This document shows, one piece after another, positions 48,401 through 59,500 of a stretch of DNA of 64,000 nt; positions within the stretch are counted from its first letter, which is position 1; each line of letters starts with the position of its first letter. The translations under genes were made by a program, and so were the position numbers. The notes under the pieces are model-generated. The model was given only the letters and a program-made list of their open reading frames with translations, had not been told where the DNA came from and searched no databases. The stretch lies in assembly GCF_963678635.1 (NCBI RefSeq), contig NC_087063.1, positions 29,028,599 through 29,092,598 of the forward strand, written 5' to 3'. This stretch comes from Symsagittifera roscoffensis. Its lineage: Eukaryota; Xenacoelomorpha; Acoela; Convolutidae.

Positions 48401-49150
48401 ACAAAAATTGGGGTAACTCGAAATAACTTTTGCTATGCATCGACCGCTTCTCAAAGTTCCCGTCAGCAAAAGTAGTGAACAACACCTCGGCTTCTTCAAT
48501 TTTATCTGTCATGACAGATTATTGCCACCTTCACGGATTTCCAAAATCTATTAGAGCCGACCATGGGTCATGTTTTACTTCTATCGATTTTAGAAACTTC
48601 TGCGAGAAGAACAATATCAAATTAATTTTATGTTTTGTTGGGGATCACAGATCCAACGGAGTAGTAGAACGACTCATTTACACTGTTAAAGCTAAACTTC
48701 TGGCAATTTCGTTTCACGAACCAAAACCATCTTTAAATATGTCGATTGATAAAATCATTTGGAATAATCTTTTGACGAAACAATCATCCATTGGATGCTC
48801 TCCTTTTGCAAGACATTTTAATAGATCCCCCAACACGTTTTGGAAATCTCCGGTCTCTCACGCGATTAGTTTAGACAAGGGGAAGTCAATACTATCAAAG
48901 GATAGAGCACAAGACTGGGGAGCAGACGACGCGTTTGAGGATGGCTATATGGAAAACATAGCATCGGACAATAGAGGGTATGAGAGCGACCCTTCGGATA
49001 AAACAGACAGAAACCTCCAGCGAGCCCCACTATCAAACCCGTTCAGCCAAGGAGGTAGAGGTTTAGGAAGACAGTTAACCGGAGGGAAGGCGAACCATAC
49101 TTTAAACCATTGGGGGGAAAGCTATTGTCAGACACGATTTACACGGTTAC
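45420..49150 (+). pseudogene. Ty3 pol region, copy 1 (fossil)
   Basis: In order: an aspartic-protease-like segment (NIPVNSASPESFL), reverse transcriptase (WFSSLDLKNA, TGFYGLGDMPNEFQR, CYIDDILIAS), RNase H (LKTDASHSSLGATLE, VTDHKALLSAL), and integrase (CIQCNKAG zinc-binding end, RADHGSCFTSIDFRNF, GVVERLIYTVKAKL). This is the Ty3/gypsy domain order with RNase H before integrase. Broken in several places. Confidence 0.85.
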
Positions 49151-50078
49151 ATTAGACAACGGACATGTGATCAGAAAGTCTGAGTTAGCTTTTAATAAAA
49201 CCCAACCGTCGGTCCCTAGTAACTTTTCGGCAGTACCGAACCCCCTAATTAACAATCATGATTTAGCAGGCAAGCGAAAAAGAAACTCTCCGTCGAAGAG
49301 ACCGGATTCAAATGCAGGAGGCCCATCGTCGCGTTACAAACCAACGGGAGGAAAGGCAGAGAAAAAGAGGAGAACCAACACCCCGAACACAAAAGGTTCA
49401 AAATCCTCGCTTAATAACTTAGATTCATCGCTAGAGTTAGACCTTTGGGATAAAGTGATTGACAATTACTTGGGTACGGACGCGGAAACTGTATGTAATA
49501 CACCGACTGTTAATTTGCATAGTGATTTAGATCAGCCTAGAAGTACCTTATCAGGCTTAATGAACACGCAGACAACGGGCACAAGCGATGATCCAATCAG
49601 ATTAGACAGCTCTCCGGAGAAGACATTGGAGACGCCAAAAACTCCGGGATCCATCAAACCCCGCGCAAGAAGAAATCCAGGCCCCCCTAAATTTTACGGA
49701 GACAGGCGTTTTATCGACCAAGTGACGCTTGGAACGGAGACAATCAGTGTAGAAGACTCTGATGACGAACCTCTAATTACGTTCTCCAACTCAAAGAGCC
49801 CACGGACTCAGGCAATTTATTCAACGGCGTCCCCTTCAGATTACTTGACACCAGTTGAAGATATACCTTGGCACCCATCACTGGTGGCGGAAACCACACA
49901 AGGCCCCTCCTCAACAATCACTTCTCGATCAGAAAATGTCGCGAGTTTACCATCTCCATTGGTAGAAATTGGTTCGATCATTCAGGATGAGGACGGCAGC
50001 GACATATCCTCAGGCATTGATGCAGATGCAAGGAGGGAGGCCGATAGCTTTCATGACAAATTTAACGCCACGATTTGA
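49110..50078 (+). CDS. Post-integrase 3' extension of Ty3 copy 1 (fossil)
   Basis: A 322-codon open frame overlapping the integrase end. It starts with a chromatin/integrase C-terminal-like segment (YTVTLDNGHVIRKSELAF) and continues as a low-complexity Ser/Pro/Thr/Lys-rich tail with basic stretches (GKRKRNSPSKRPDSN, EKKRRTNTPNTKG) and acidic ones. No transmembrane or envelope features are seen, so I do not call it env. It may be a Pol tail or a third ORF. Confidence 0.6.
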   Translation: MGGKLLSDTIYTVTLDNGHVIRKSELAFNKTQPSVPSNFSAVPNPLINNHDLAGKRKRNSPSKRPDSNAGGPSSRYKPTGGKAEKKRRTNTPNTKGSKSSLNNLDSSLELDLWDKVIDNYLGTDAETVCNTPTVNLHSDLDQPRSTLSGLMNTQTTGTSDDPIRLDSSPEKTLETPKTPGSIKPRARRNPGPPKFYGDRRFIDQVTLGTETISVEDSDDEPLITFSNSKSPRTQAIYSTASPSDYLTPVEDIPWHPSLVAETTQGPSSTITSRSENVASLPSPLVEIGSIIQDEDGSDISSGIDADARREADSFHDKFNATI

Positions 50079-50452
50079 AATTCTAAAAACTTTTAAACTC
50101 GTACAATTATAGCTCTTTTATTTGCTTGAGCTTATATCCAGTGGATTACCCATTTAATTAGTTAGTGATTTAGGTTAGTTTTCTTATTTGTATAAATGCC
50201 ACATAACCCCAATTGTACATATCATTTGTACATTCACTGTAGATATCTGTGTAAACTTGTAGGTAGCCTGTATATATTACCATATAATCACCTCCATTGT
50301 AATTTGTACTCTCTGTAAATTTCCATTGGTGCTAAACGCGGTTACTTTTTGTTTCAACTTTGGCCCTGGTGGAGCGAGGGGAGAATGGAGTTTATGAGTG
50401 ATATTGGCTACATCGAGGAGCGGGCAGATAAAAACTTTTATGCAGTGGGAAA

Positions 50453-50663
50453 TGTTGTGATTTAATATTTTAGTATGTTGTAACCTTGACCTTTAATGTT
50501 TAATCAAGTACCAGTTAATGTTCACTCAACGAAGTCTATTGGACTTCGAGTCACTAGTTGCTCTTTTTAGACTATAGTTAGTTTTAATTCACACATTACT
50601 TTTATTCTGTTTTAATCTTAGTTAGATATCTTAGTTACCAGTGGTAAACCTATACTTTTATTA
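50453..50663 (+). repeat. LTR shared by copies 1 and 2
   Basis: Begins TGTTGTGATTTAATATT, preceded by a purine tract GCAGTGGGAAA (a likely polypurine tract), and followed by the same TGGCGCAGTC primer-binding site. A shared LTR between two internal regions is the usual product of LTR-LTR recombination. Confidence 0.85.
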
Positions 50664-53600
50664 TGGCGCAGTCAACTACTGATTCGAACCTGCGGGGAAT
50701 ACCCGCCTTTTAGCCGAACCACACGGTAGAACCTCCCACCCATTGGAACAACTGGATAGACCAATTCCACCTGGCTATCATTGCGAAGGAAAATCTAGAC
50801 ATAGATAATCTTAAAGAACCAGTGGAAGGGGAGACGACGTTACCGATCCTAGAAGGTGCCCAGGAGTCAGAAACTGACCAACAGAGGAAAGCTAGGGAGG
50901 CCAGGAATAAAGAAGTAATGCGAGTCTACGAACACGCAGAAGAGAAAATACTAGCAGAAGAGAAATGGAAGTTCAGAGGAATGAGGAGATATGAGGCCGA
51001 CAAAAAAGTAAGATATCAATTCTGTACTTGGCCCTAGGAGCGGAAGGAAAAAGAGTTTTCGCCCAAAAACGTCCAAGGGTAAAAGTCCTAGGAATCTTAT
51101 TCAAAGAACTTTACGAACTGCTAGAATCGGCTTTTATCAAACCAGCTAATATAACGTTTGAGCGATACAAACTATTGAGCAGGTAACAAAAGGTTAGAGA
51201 ATCCTACGAACAATTTTTTGGCGCATTATCAGATTTAGCAAGATCGTGTGAAATTGGAATCAATGCAGAACAGGAGTGGATTAGAGACGTATTTATTTTT
51301 AACATGAAAAATTGTGACTTACAACGTAGACTACTCTCGGAAACCCTCAATCCAATGGATGCACTCAACCAATCGATCATCGACGAAAAAGGATACTATA
51401 AACACCTGAAACTAACAAATATGACTAGATCATTCAACACGACAGGAAGTAGCGGTAGAGTGTACAAAAAATTTAATAATGTAAAAAAGAACCAAGCCTG
51501 AACATTGAAAGATCAAATACTTGTATGAAATGAGGTTATGCGTTTACCGAGGGTCATCTGAATGTGTGTCCGGCGAAAGAAATTGTTTGTAATATCTGTA
51601 AATATAAAGGACATTTTGGAAGACTATGTAAATCGAAAGGAAGAAAACCCGCTGTAAATAATGTAGATGAATCTGTAAATAGTCAGAATTGTTCATATTC
51701 CCCAGAAGACCTTCAAGCAAGAAGCGATTAGAAAATTTGCGGTTTGATCAACGCGTGGACCAAAGAGGGGATAAGCGACAACGATGACTATTCTGTTCTT
51801 AACATCAGAACAATATACGATACCAATGGCTTGGAAACCAAGAAATTAGTCAACATCGGACTGGGAGACGATGAGATAGTTAACTTGAACATTCCAGTGG
51901 ATTCTGCAAGCCCAGTGAGCTTCCTGAAGCAAAACGTCCTACACGAATTGAAGTTGAGAAATCCACAATTGAAAATACACCCGGTAGAGAAGAAGACTAG
52001 GGAACTATACTGCGGGCTTACCAACCACACAATCAACATCATCGGGAAAGTGATAGTAAGATTACAATCCAATGGATGGATCGCGGACGAAACCCCATTT
52101 TTTATCACTTCTGGACATGAGAGGAACATCATGGGAAACGACAACCTACCGAGAATTGGAATCAAGATAGCTCAACGACAGCCTCCACTACCCGTCAACA
52201 ACATATCACGCCCAGAGTTGTGTAAGTTAAACAGTAATTCAGATACAATCCTTAATCTGTATCATAAGTACAAAGGATTATTTAACAGAGTTGGGAAAAT
52301 ACCATTGGACAGAAAAATTACACATTTTGACTCTCCATTCAAACCTATCCAAAGCAAAGGGAGAAGAGTTCCCCTGCATTTACTAGATAACGTAAAGATG
52401 GAACTAAATAGAATGGAAAAAGAGGGGCATATTGTGAAGCTAAACAAATGCGATGAAGATTGTTTCAAAAGTCTAATAGTGATTACAAGAAAAAAAGACG
52501 GTAGCATCAAGTTGGCATTAGACTCGAAACTATTAAGTAACCAGATATTCAAGAACAAATATCAAATGCCAAACATACATGAACTGATAGACAACATAGC
52601 GCTCCAACTGTCAAGTAAAGAGTCAGGAGAAGTTTGGTTTAGTAAGCTAGATCTAAAAAATGCGTACAGTCAACTTCAATTATGTACAGACACCAGCAAA
52701 AAATGTAACTTTAGTATTGTGGGGGGCGAAACCACCGGGACCTATTGGTTTTTAACGGGATTTTACGGACTGGGCCATATGCCAAACGAATTCCAGAGGG
52801 TGATGGATTCTTTATTAAAAGACATTCCTTTTACTAATTGTTATATAAACGACATTTTAATAGCTTCGAAAGGATCAATAAATGAACGCAAAGCGATATT
52901 ATCAAAAATTTTAAACATTTTGGACAACAAGAATATGGCGGTAAAATGGGAGAAATGTGCATTTTTCCAAAAAAAAATAGAGTGGCTGGGTTTCAAGATA
53001 TCGAATTTGGGCATAAAACCACTGGTGGGAAAATCAAATTCGATAAAAAGCCTAACAAATCCCAAAAACTTTTCCGAACTAAGGTCATTCTTTGGATCAA
53101 TCAATCAGTATGAGAAATTCGTCCCGAACTTGTCATCTCTAAGTTCCCCGTTACGACCACTTCTCGTAAAGAAATCAGTGTACCAATGGAACGACGAGCA
53201 TACGAAGGCGTTTGAAGAACTAAAACATCAGTTGTTAACATCACAGAGAACAACAATTTTGACATAAAAAGGATGTCAAGACTTAAGACATACATTTCTC
53301 ATAGCAGTCTGGGAGCCACCCTAGAAAAATATGATGGGGAGAATTGGTTAGTATAGCATTTGCTTCCCGATTTTTAAATAATCATGAAAGTAAATATTCG
53401 ACTAATGAACTTGAATTGTTGGGAGAAGTCTGGGCGACGGAGCATTTTAAAAATTACTTGTATGGCGCTGACTTCGAAATCGTAACGGACCATAAGGCAT
53501 TGCTTTCAGCACTAAATGCAAATGAGAGTAACAAAACTATGCACAACACACTAACCCGTTGGGTAAACCGACTTTTACTATTTAATTTCAAGATCAAACA

Positions 53601-55392
53601 CATACCGGGAAAAGAAATGGGATTTACAGATTTATTGTCGGATTACCTTCAGTAAAAGCTCTCCCAACCTCTCACTATTATAGCGAATTTGTAGTGGCTA
53701 CAGTACAAAAGATTGTAGAAAACCTCTCTGTAAATAGTGATTGTAAAAAGAATAATTGTAAAAAGAACGAATTGTATAATCCAGTGGATATAAACACGAT
53801 CAGTATCTTGGATTGTAATAATCCAATGGGCGGAAAGAAAGAAGTATCGCTTAGCATCCAACGGTCGTTCTTCTCGAATATTCTGAACTACGTAAACAGC
53901 ACAGTTATAATTTGTAATTCCAATCACTCACGTTCAGAGTCTTGTACAAGCGGTTGCGTTCCACTAAATTTATCAAAGTTTGATTTCAATTATTTTGATT
54001 TATCAGTTAAAATCTTTTTATTTTTTCTTGCCCAGTCAATACTTTCAATTAATCAGTCGTTCAGATAAAAAAAAAACAGTTACAAGAAATCATTACATCG
54101 GTTAACTTGCTAAAATTTCCCCTCAGGGCAGAAAATAAAGGAATTTCGTTGAACTTCAATAACAATACAATGTCAGATTTACACAAGAAACTACTGGCCA
54201 AATACAAGGGAGATCTCATATTACCAGACATTCCGCTATCCCTTACAGATCATTGCTCAAACAAGCTAATAAAACTGATGTCGGACGAAGACAAAATCCT
54301 AAAGGAGGTGAAGAAGGCAGTAGAGGAAGGCAGACCACTGGATAAATTCGGAGCCTACCAACAGAACTTTCAGAGAGACATTCACGTTAAAGAAGGATTG
54401 TTATTTAACGATAACAAATTGATAGTACCAGCAGCTCTAAGGTCGCCATTCCTGTCATTACTGCATGAAACACACCCAGGACAGTTCGGGATGAAATCTT
54501 TGGCAGAGAACATTTGGTGGCCACATCTACACCGGGAGATTTACTATCACGGGAAAAATTGCATCCAGTGCATCAAGGCCGGTAAGAACCTAAAACTGAT
54601 ACTAGGGACAAATAATACGGAGAAATTACCGATTCTGACCGAACCAAACGAAGAAATAGATTTAGACTTTGCGGGTCCATTGGACAAAAATTGGGGTAAC
54701 TCGAAATATCTTTTTCTATGCATCGACCGCTTCTCAAAGTTCCCGTCAGCAGAAGTAGTGAACAACACCTCGGCTTCTTTAATTTTATCTTTCATGACAG
54801 ATTATTGCCACCTTCACGGATTTCAAAAGTCTATTAGAGCCGACCATGGGTCATGTTTTACTTCTTTCGATTTTAGAAACTTCTGAGAGGAGAACAATAT
54901 TAAATTAATTTTATGTTGTGTCGGTGATCACAGATCCAACAGAGTAGTAGAACGACTCATTTGCACTGTTAAAGCTAAACTTCTGGCAATGTCATTTAAC
55001 GAACCAAAACCATCTTCAAATACGTCTATTGATAAAAATCATTTGGAATATTCGTTCGACGAAACAATCATCCATTGGATGCTCTCATTTTGTAAGACAT
55101 TTTAATAGATCCCCCAACACGTTTTGGAAATCTCGGGTCTCTCACACGATTAGTTTAGATAAGGGGAAGTCAATACTATCAAAGGTTAGAGCACAAGACT
55201 GGGGAGCAGACGACGCGTTTGAGGATGGCTATATGGAAAACATAGCATCGGACAATAGAGGGTTTGAGAGCGACCCTTCGGATAAAACAGACAGAAACCT
55301 CCAGCGAGCCCCACTGTCAAACCCGTTCAGCCAAAGAGGTAACTGGTTCAGGAAGACAATTAACCGGAGGGAAGGCGAACCATAATTTAAAC
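50453..55392 (+). mobile_element. Ty3/gypsy copy 2 (fossil, right end missing)
   Basis: Starts with the shared LTR, then gag and pol in the same order as copy 1, and stops abruptly after the integrase region at a junction with calcineurin exon flank. The longest open piece (51744-53267) covers protease through reverse transcriptase (WFSKLDLKNAYSQLQL, NCYINDILIASKG). Several breaks; fossil. Closely related to copies 3 and 4. Confidence 0.85.
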
Positions 55393-55544
55393 CTTCTGGA
55401 AGAGCAAACTTACCTTTTCTGATGGGTTCCTTAAATATGTCATCTTTGTGTATCTCAGCCACTTTTTTAATCCTCGGAGACAGTCCGCCATGTACACAGA
55501 AAAACTGTTTGTTCACTATGACTGCAAGAGGTAAGGCATCGAAA
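55393..55544 (-). repeat. Host segment between Ty3 copies 2 and 3
   Basis: A 152-bp island of calcineurin DNA: 21 bp of downstream intron, the 108-bp exon, and about 23 bp of upstream intron (TTTCGATGCCTTACCTCTTG then CAG). Ty3 sequence abuts directly on both sides. It is repeated at 59349-59500. Confidence 0.85.
55414..55521 (-). CDS. Calcineurin A VHGGLSP exon, copy 1
   Basis: Bounded by TACCTCTTGCAG and GTAAGT; 108 bp, phase 1 on both sides. Encodes [20 protein letters not shown], then [16 protein letters not shown]. This matches [16 protein letters not shown]...LDRFKEP of animal calcineurin A; the His of VHGG is a metal ligand. The final G codon joins in frame to GDAMTDMLW at 43725, giving KGDAM as expected. 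In this copy the family's conserved Arg before FKEP is Ile. Because the exon is phase-symmetric, two copies could be alternative or both included (36 extra residues). Confidence 0.85.
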
Positions 55545-58500
55545 GACTACTCTCGGAAACCCTCAATCCAATGGATGCACTCAACCAAGCGATCATCGAC
55601 GAAAAAGGCTACTATATCCACCTAAAACTAACAAATATGACTAGATCATTCAACACGACAGGAAGTAGCGGTAGAGTGTACAAAAAATTTAATAATGTAA
55701 AAAAGAACCAAGCCTGAACATTGAAAGATCAAATACTTGTATGAAATGAGGTTATGCGTTTACCGAGGGTCATCTGAATGTGTGTCCGGCGAAAGAAATT
55801 GATTGTAATATCTGTAAATATAAAGGACATTTTGGAAGACTATGTAAATCGAAAGGAACAAAACCCGCTGTAAATACTGTAGATGAATCTGTAAACAGTC
55901 AGAGTTGTTCATATTCCCAAGAAAACCTTCAAGCAAGAAGCAACGAGAATTTTTGCGGAGTGATCAACGCGTGGACCGAAGAGGGGACAAGCGACAACGA
56001 TAACTATTCTGTTCTTAACATCAGAAAAATATACGATACCAATGGCTTGGAAACCAAGAAATTAGTCAACATCGGACTGGGAGACGATGAGATAGTTAAC
56101 TTGAACATTCCAGTGGATTCTGCAAGCCCAGTGAGCTTCCTGAAGCAAAACGTCCTACACGAATTGAAGTTGAGAAATCCACAATTGAAAATACACCCGG
56201 TAGAGAAGAAGACTAGGGAACTATACTGCGGGCTTACCAACCACACAATCAACATCATCGGGAAAGTGATAGTAAGATTACAATCCAATGGATGGATCGC
56301 GGACGAAACCCCATTTTTTATCACTTCTGGACATGAGAGGAACATCCTGGGAAACGACAACCTACCGAGAATTGGAATCAAGATAGCTCAACGACAGCCT
56401 CCACTACCCGTCAACAACATATCACGCCCAGAGTTGTGTAAGTTAAACAGTAATTCAGACACAATCCTTACTCTGTATCATAAGTACAAAGGATTTGGGA
56501 ACAGAGTTGGGAAAAACCATTGGACAGAAAAATTACACATTTTCACTCTCCATTCAAATCTATCCAAAGAAAAGGTAGAAGAGTTCCCCTGCATTTACTA
56601 GATAGCTTAAAGATGGAACTAAATAGAATGGAAAAAGAGGGGCATATTGTGAAGCTAAGCAAATGCGGTGAAGATTGTTTCATAAGTCCAATAGTGATTA
56701 CAAGAAAAGAAGATGGTAGCATCAAGTTGGCATTAGACTCGAAACTATTAAATAACCAGATATTCAAGAAAAAATATCAAATGCCAAACATACATGAACT
56801 GATAGACAACATAGCGCTCCAACTGTCAAGTAAAGAGTCAGGAGAAGTTTGGTTTAGTAAGCTAGATCTAAAAAATGCGTACAGTCAACTTCAATTATGT
56901 ACAGACACCAGCAAACAGTGTAACTTTAGTATTGTGGGGGGGGCGAAACCACCGGGACGTATAGGTTTTTAACGGGATTTTACGGACTGGGCGATATGCC
57001 AAACGAATTCTAGAGGGTGATAGATTTTTTATTAAAAGACATTCCTTTTACTAATTGTTATACAGACGACATTTTAGTAGCTTCGAAAGGATCATTAAAT
57101 AAACAGAAAGCGATATTATCAAAAATTTTAAACATTTTGGACAACAAGAATATGGCGGTAAAATTGGAGAAAAGTGCATTTTTCCAAGTAGAAATAGAAT
57201 GGCTGGGTTTCAAGATATCGAATTCGGGCGTAAAACCACTGGTGGGAAAATCAGGTTCGATGAAAAGCCTACCAAATCCCAAAAACATTTCCGAACTAAG
57301 GTCATTCCTTGGATCAATCAATCAGTATATGAAATTCGTCCCGAACTTGTCATCTCTAAGTTCCCCCTTACGACCACTTCTCGTAAAGAAATCAGTGTAC
57401 CAATGGAACGACGAGCATACGAAGGCGTTTGAAGAACTAAAACATCAGTTGTTAACATCACAGAGAACAACAATTTTGACATAAAAAGGATGTCAAGACT
57501 TAAGACATACATTTCTCATAGCAGTCTGGGAGCCACCCTAGAAAAATATGATGGGGAGAATTGGTTAATATAGCATTTGCTTCCCGATTTTTAAATAATC
57601 ATGAAAGTAAATATTCGACTAATGAACTTTAATTGTTGGGAGAAGTCTGGGCGACGGAGCATTTTAAAAATTACTTGTATGGCGCTGACTTCGAAATCGT
57701 AACGGACCATAAGGCATTGCTTTCAGCACTAAATGCAAATGAGAGTAACAAAACTATGCACAACACACTAACCCGTTGGGTAAACCGACTTTTACTATTT
57801 AATTTCAAGATCAAACACATACCGGGAAAAGAAATGGGATTTACAGATTTATTGTCGGATTACCTTCAGTAAAAGCTCTCACAACCTCTCACTATTATAG
57901 CGAATTTGTAGTGGCTACAGTACAAAAGATTGTAGAAAACCTCTCTGTAAATAGTGATTGTAAAAAGAATAATTGTAAAAAGAACGAATTGTATAATCCA
58001 GTGGATATAAACACGATCAGTATCTTGGATTGTAATAATCCAATGGGCGGAAAGAAAGAAGTATCGCTTAGCATCCAACGGTCGTTCTTCTCGAATATTC
58101 TGAACTACGTAAACAGCACAGTTATAATTTGTAATTCCAATCACTCACGTTCAGAGTCTTGTACAAGCGGTTGCGTTCCACTAAATTTATCAAAGTTTGA
58201 TTTCAATTATTTTGATTTATCAGATAAAATCTTTTTATTTTTTCTTGCCCAGTCAATACTTTCAATTAATCAGTCGTTCAGATCAAAAAAAAAACAGTTA
58301 CAAGAAATCATTACATCGGTTAACTTGCTAAAATTTTCCCTCAGGGCAGAAAATAAAGGAATTTCGTTGAACTTCAATAACAATACAATGTCAGATTTAC
58401 ACAAGAAACTACTGGCCAAATACAAGGGAGATCTCATATTACCAGACATTCCGCTATCCCTTACAGATCATTGCTCAAACAAGCTAATAAAACTGATGTC

Positions 58501-59348
58501 GGACGAAGACAAAATCCTAAAGGAGGTGAAGAAGGCAGTAGAGGAAGGCAGACCACTGGATAAATTCGGCGCCTACCAAAAGAACTTTCAGAGAGACATT
58601 CACGTTAAAGAAGGATTGTTATTTAACGATAACAAATTGATAGTACCAGCAGCTCTAAGGTCGCCATTCCTGTCATTACTGCATGAAACACACCCAGGAC
58701 AGTTCGGGATGAAATCTTTGGCAGAGAACATTTGGTGGCCACATCTACACCGGGAGATTTACTATCACGGGAAAAATTGCATCCAGTGCATCAAGGCCGG
58801 TAAGAACCTAAAACTGATACTAGGGACAAATAATACGGAGAAATTACCGATTCTGACCGAACCAAACGAAGAAATAGATTTAGACTTTGCGGGTCCATTG
58901 GACAAAAATTGGGGTAACTCGAAATATCTTTTTCTATGCATCGACCGCTTCTCAAAGTTCCCGTCAGCAGAAGTAGTGAACAACACCTCGGCTTCTTCAA
59001 TTTTATCTTTCATGACAGATTATAGCCACCTTCACGGATTTCCAAAGTCTATTAGAGCCGACCATGGGTCATGTTTTACTTCTTTCGATTTTAGAAACTT
59101 CTGAGAGGAGAACAATATTAAATTAATTTTATATTGTGTCGATAGAGCACAAGACTGGGGAGCAGACGACGCGTTTGAGGATGGCTATATGGAAAACATA
59201 GCATCGGACAATAGAGGGTTTGAGAGCGACCCTTCGGATAAAACAGACAGAAACCTCCAGCGAGCCCCACTGTCAAACCCGTTCAGCCAAAGAGGTAACT
59301 GGTTCAGGAAGACAATTAACCGGAGGGAAGGCGAACCATAATTTAAAC
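55545..59348 (+). mobile_element. Ty3/gypsy copy 3 (fossil, both ends missing)
   Basis: Starts inside gag (just before the zinc knuckles) and runs through protease, reverse transcriptase, RNase H and integrase to the same right junction as copy 2. No LTRs. Long open pieces at 55780-56601 and 57911-59104 (integrase with WWPHLHREIYYHGKNCIQC, RADHGSCFTSFDFRNF). Several breaks. Nearly identical to copy 4 over its first part, which shows a recent tandem duplication. Confidence 0.85.
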
Positions 59349-59500
59349 CTTCTGGAAGAGCAAACTTACCTTTTCTGATGGGTTCCTTAAATCTGTCATC
59401 TTTGTGTATCTCAGCCACTTTTTTAATCCTCGGAGACAGTCCGCCATGTACACAGAAAAACTGTTTGTTCACTATGACTGCAAGAGGTAAGGCGTCGAAA
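59349..59500 (-). repeat. Host segment between Ty3 copies 3 and 4
   Basis: Second copy of the 152-bp calcineurin island, 3956 bp from the first and differing at two or three bases. Confidence 0.85.
59370..59477 (-). CDS. Calcineurin A VHGGLSP exon, copy 2
   Basis: Same exon as 55414-55521 with the same splice sites and phase. It encodes [14 protein letters not shown], keeping the Arg that animal calcineurins have at this position, so it is the better candidate for the ancestral, functional copy. To reach the GDAM exon it must splice over about 15.6 kb of Ty3 sequence. The upstream exons lie beyond copy 4 and the window edge. Confidence 0.85.

Larger units (their letters stand above)
44167..50663 (+). 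mobile_element. Ty3/gypsy LTR retrotransposon, copy 1 (fossil, both LTRs)
   Basis: A 6.5-kb element of Metaviridae type: 211-bp LTRs at both ends, a primer-binding site starting TGGCGCAGTC directly after the left LTR, gag with zinc knuckles, then protease, reverse transcriptase, RNase H and integrase in Ty3 order, plus a long 3' extension. The two LTRs differ at only a few positions, so insertion is comparatively recent. The coding part is nevertheless interrupted roughly ten times, so it is a fossil. Its right LTR doubles as the left LTR of copy 2. Confidence 0.9.

Noticed and set aside
49110-50078. Envelope gene of the Ty3 element
   Set aside because: The product has no signal peptide, transmembrane segment or cysteine pattern; it is a Ser/Pro/Lys-rich tail after integrase.
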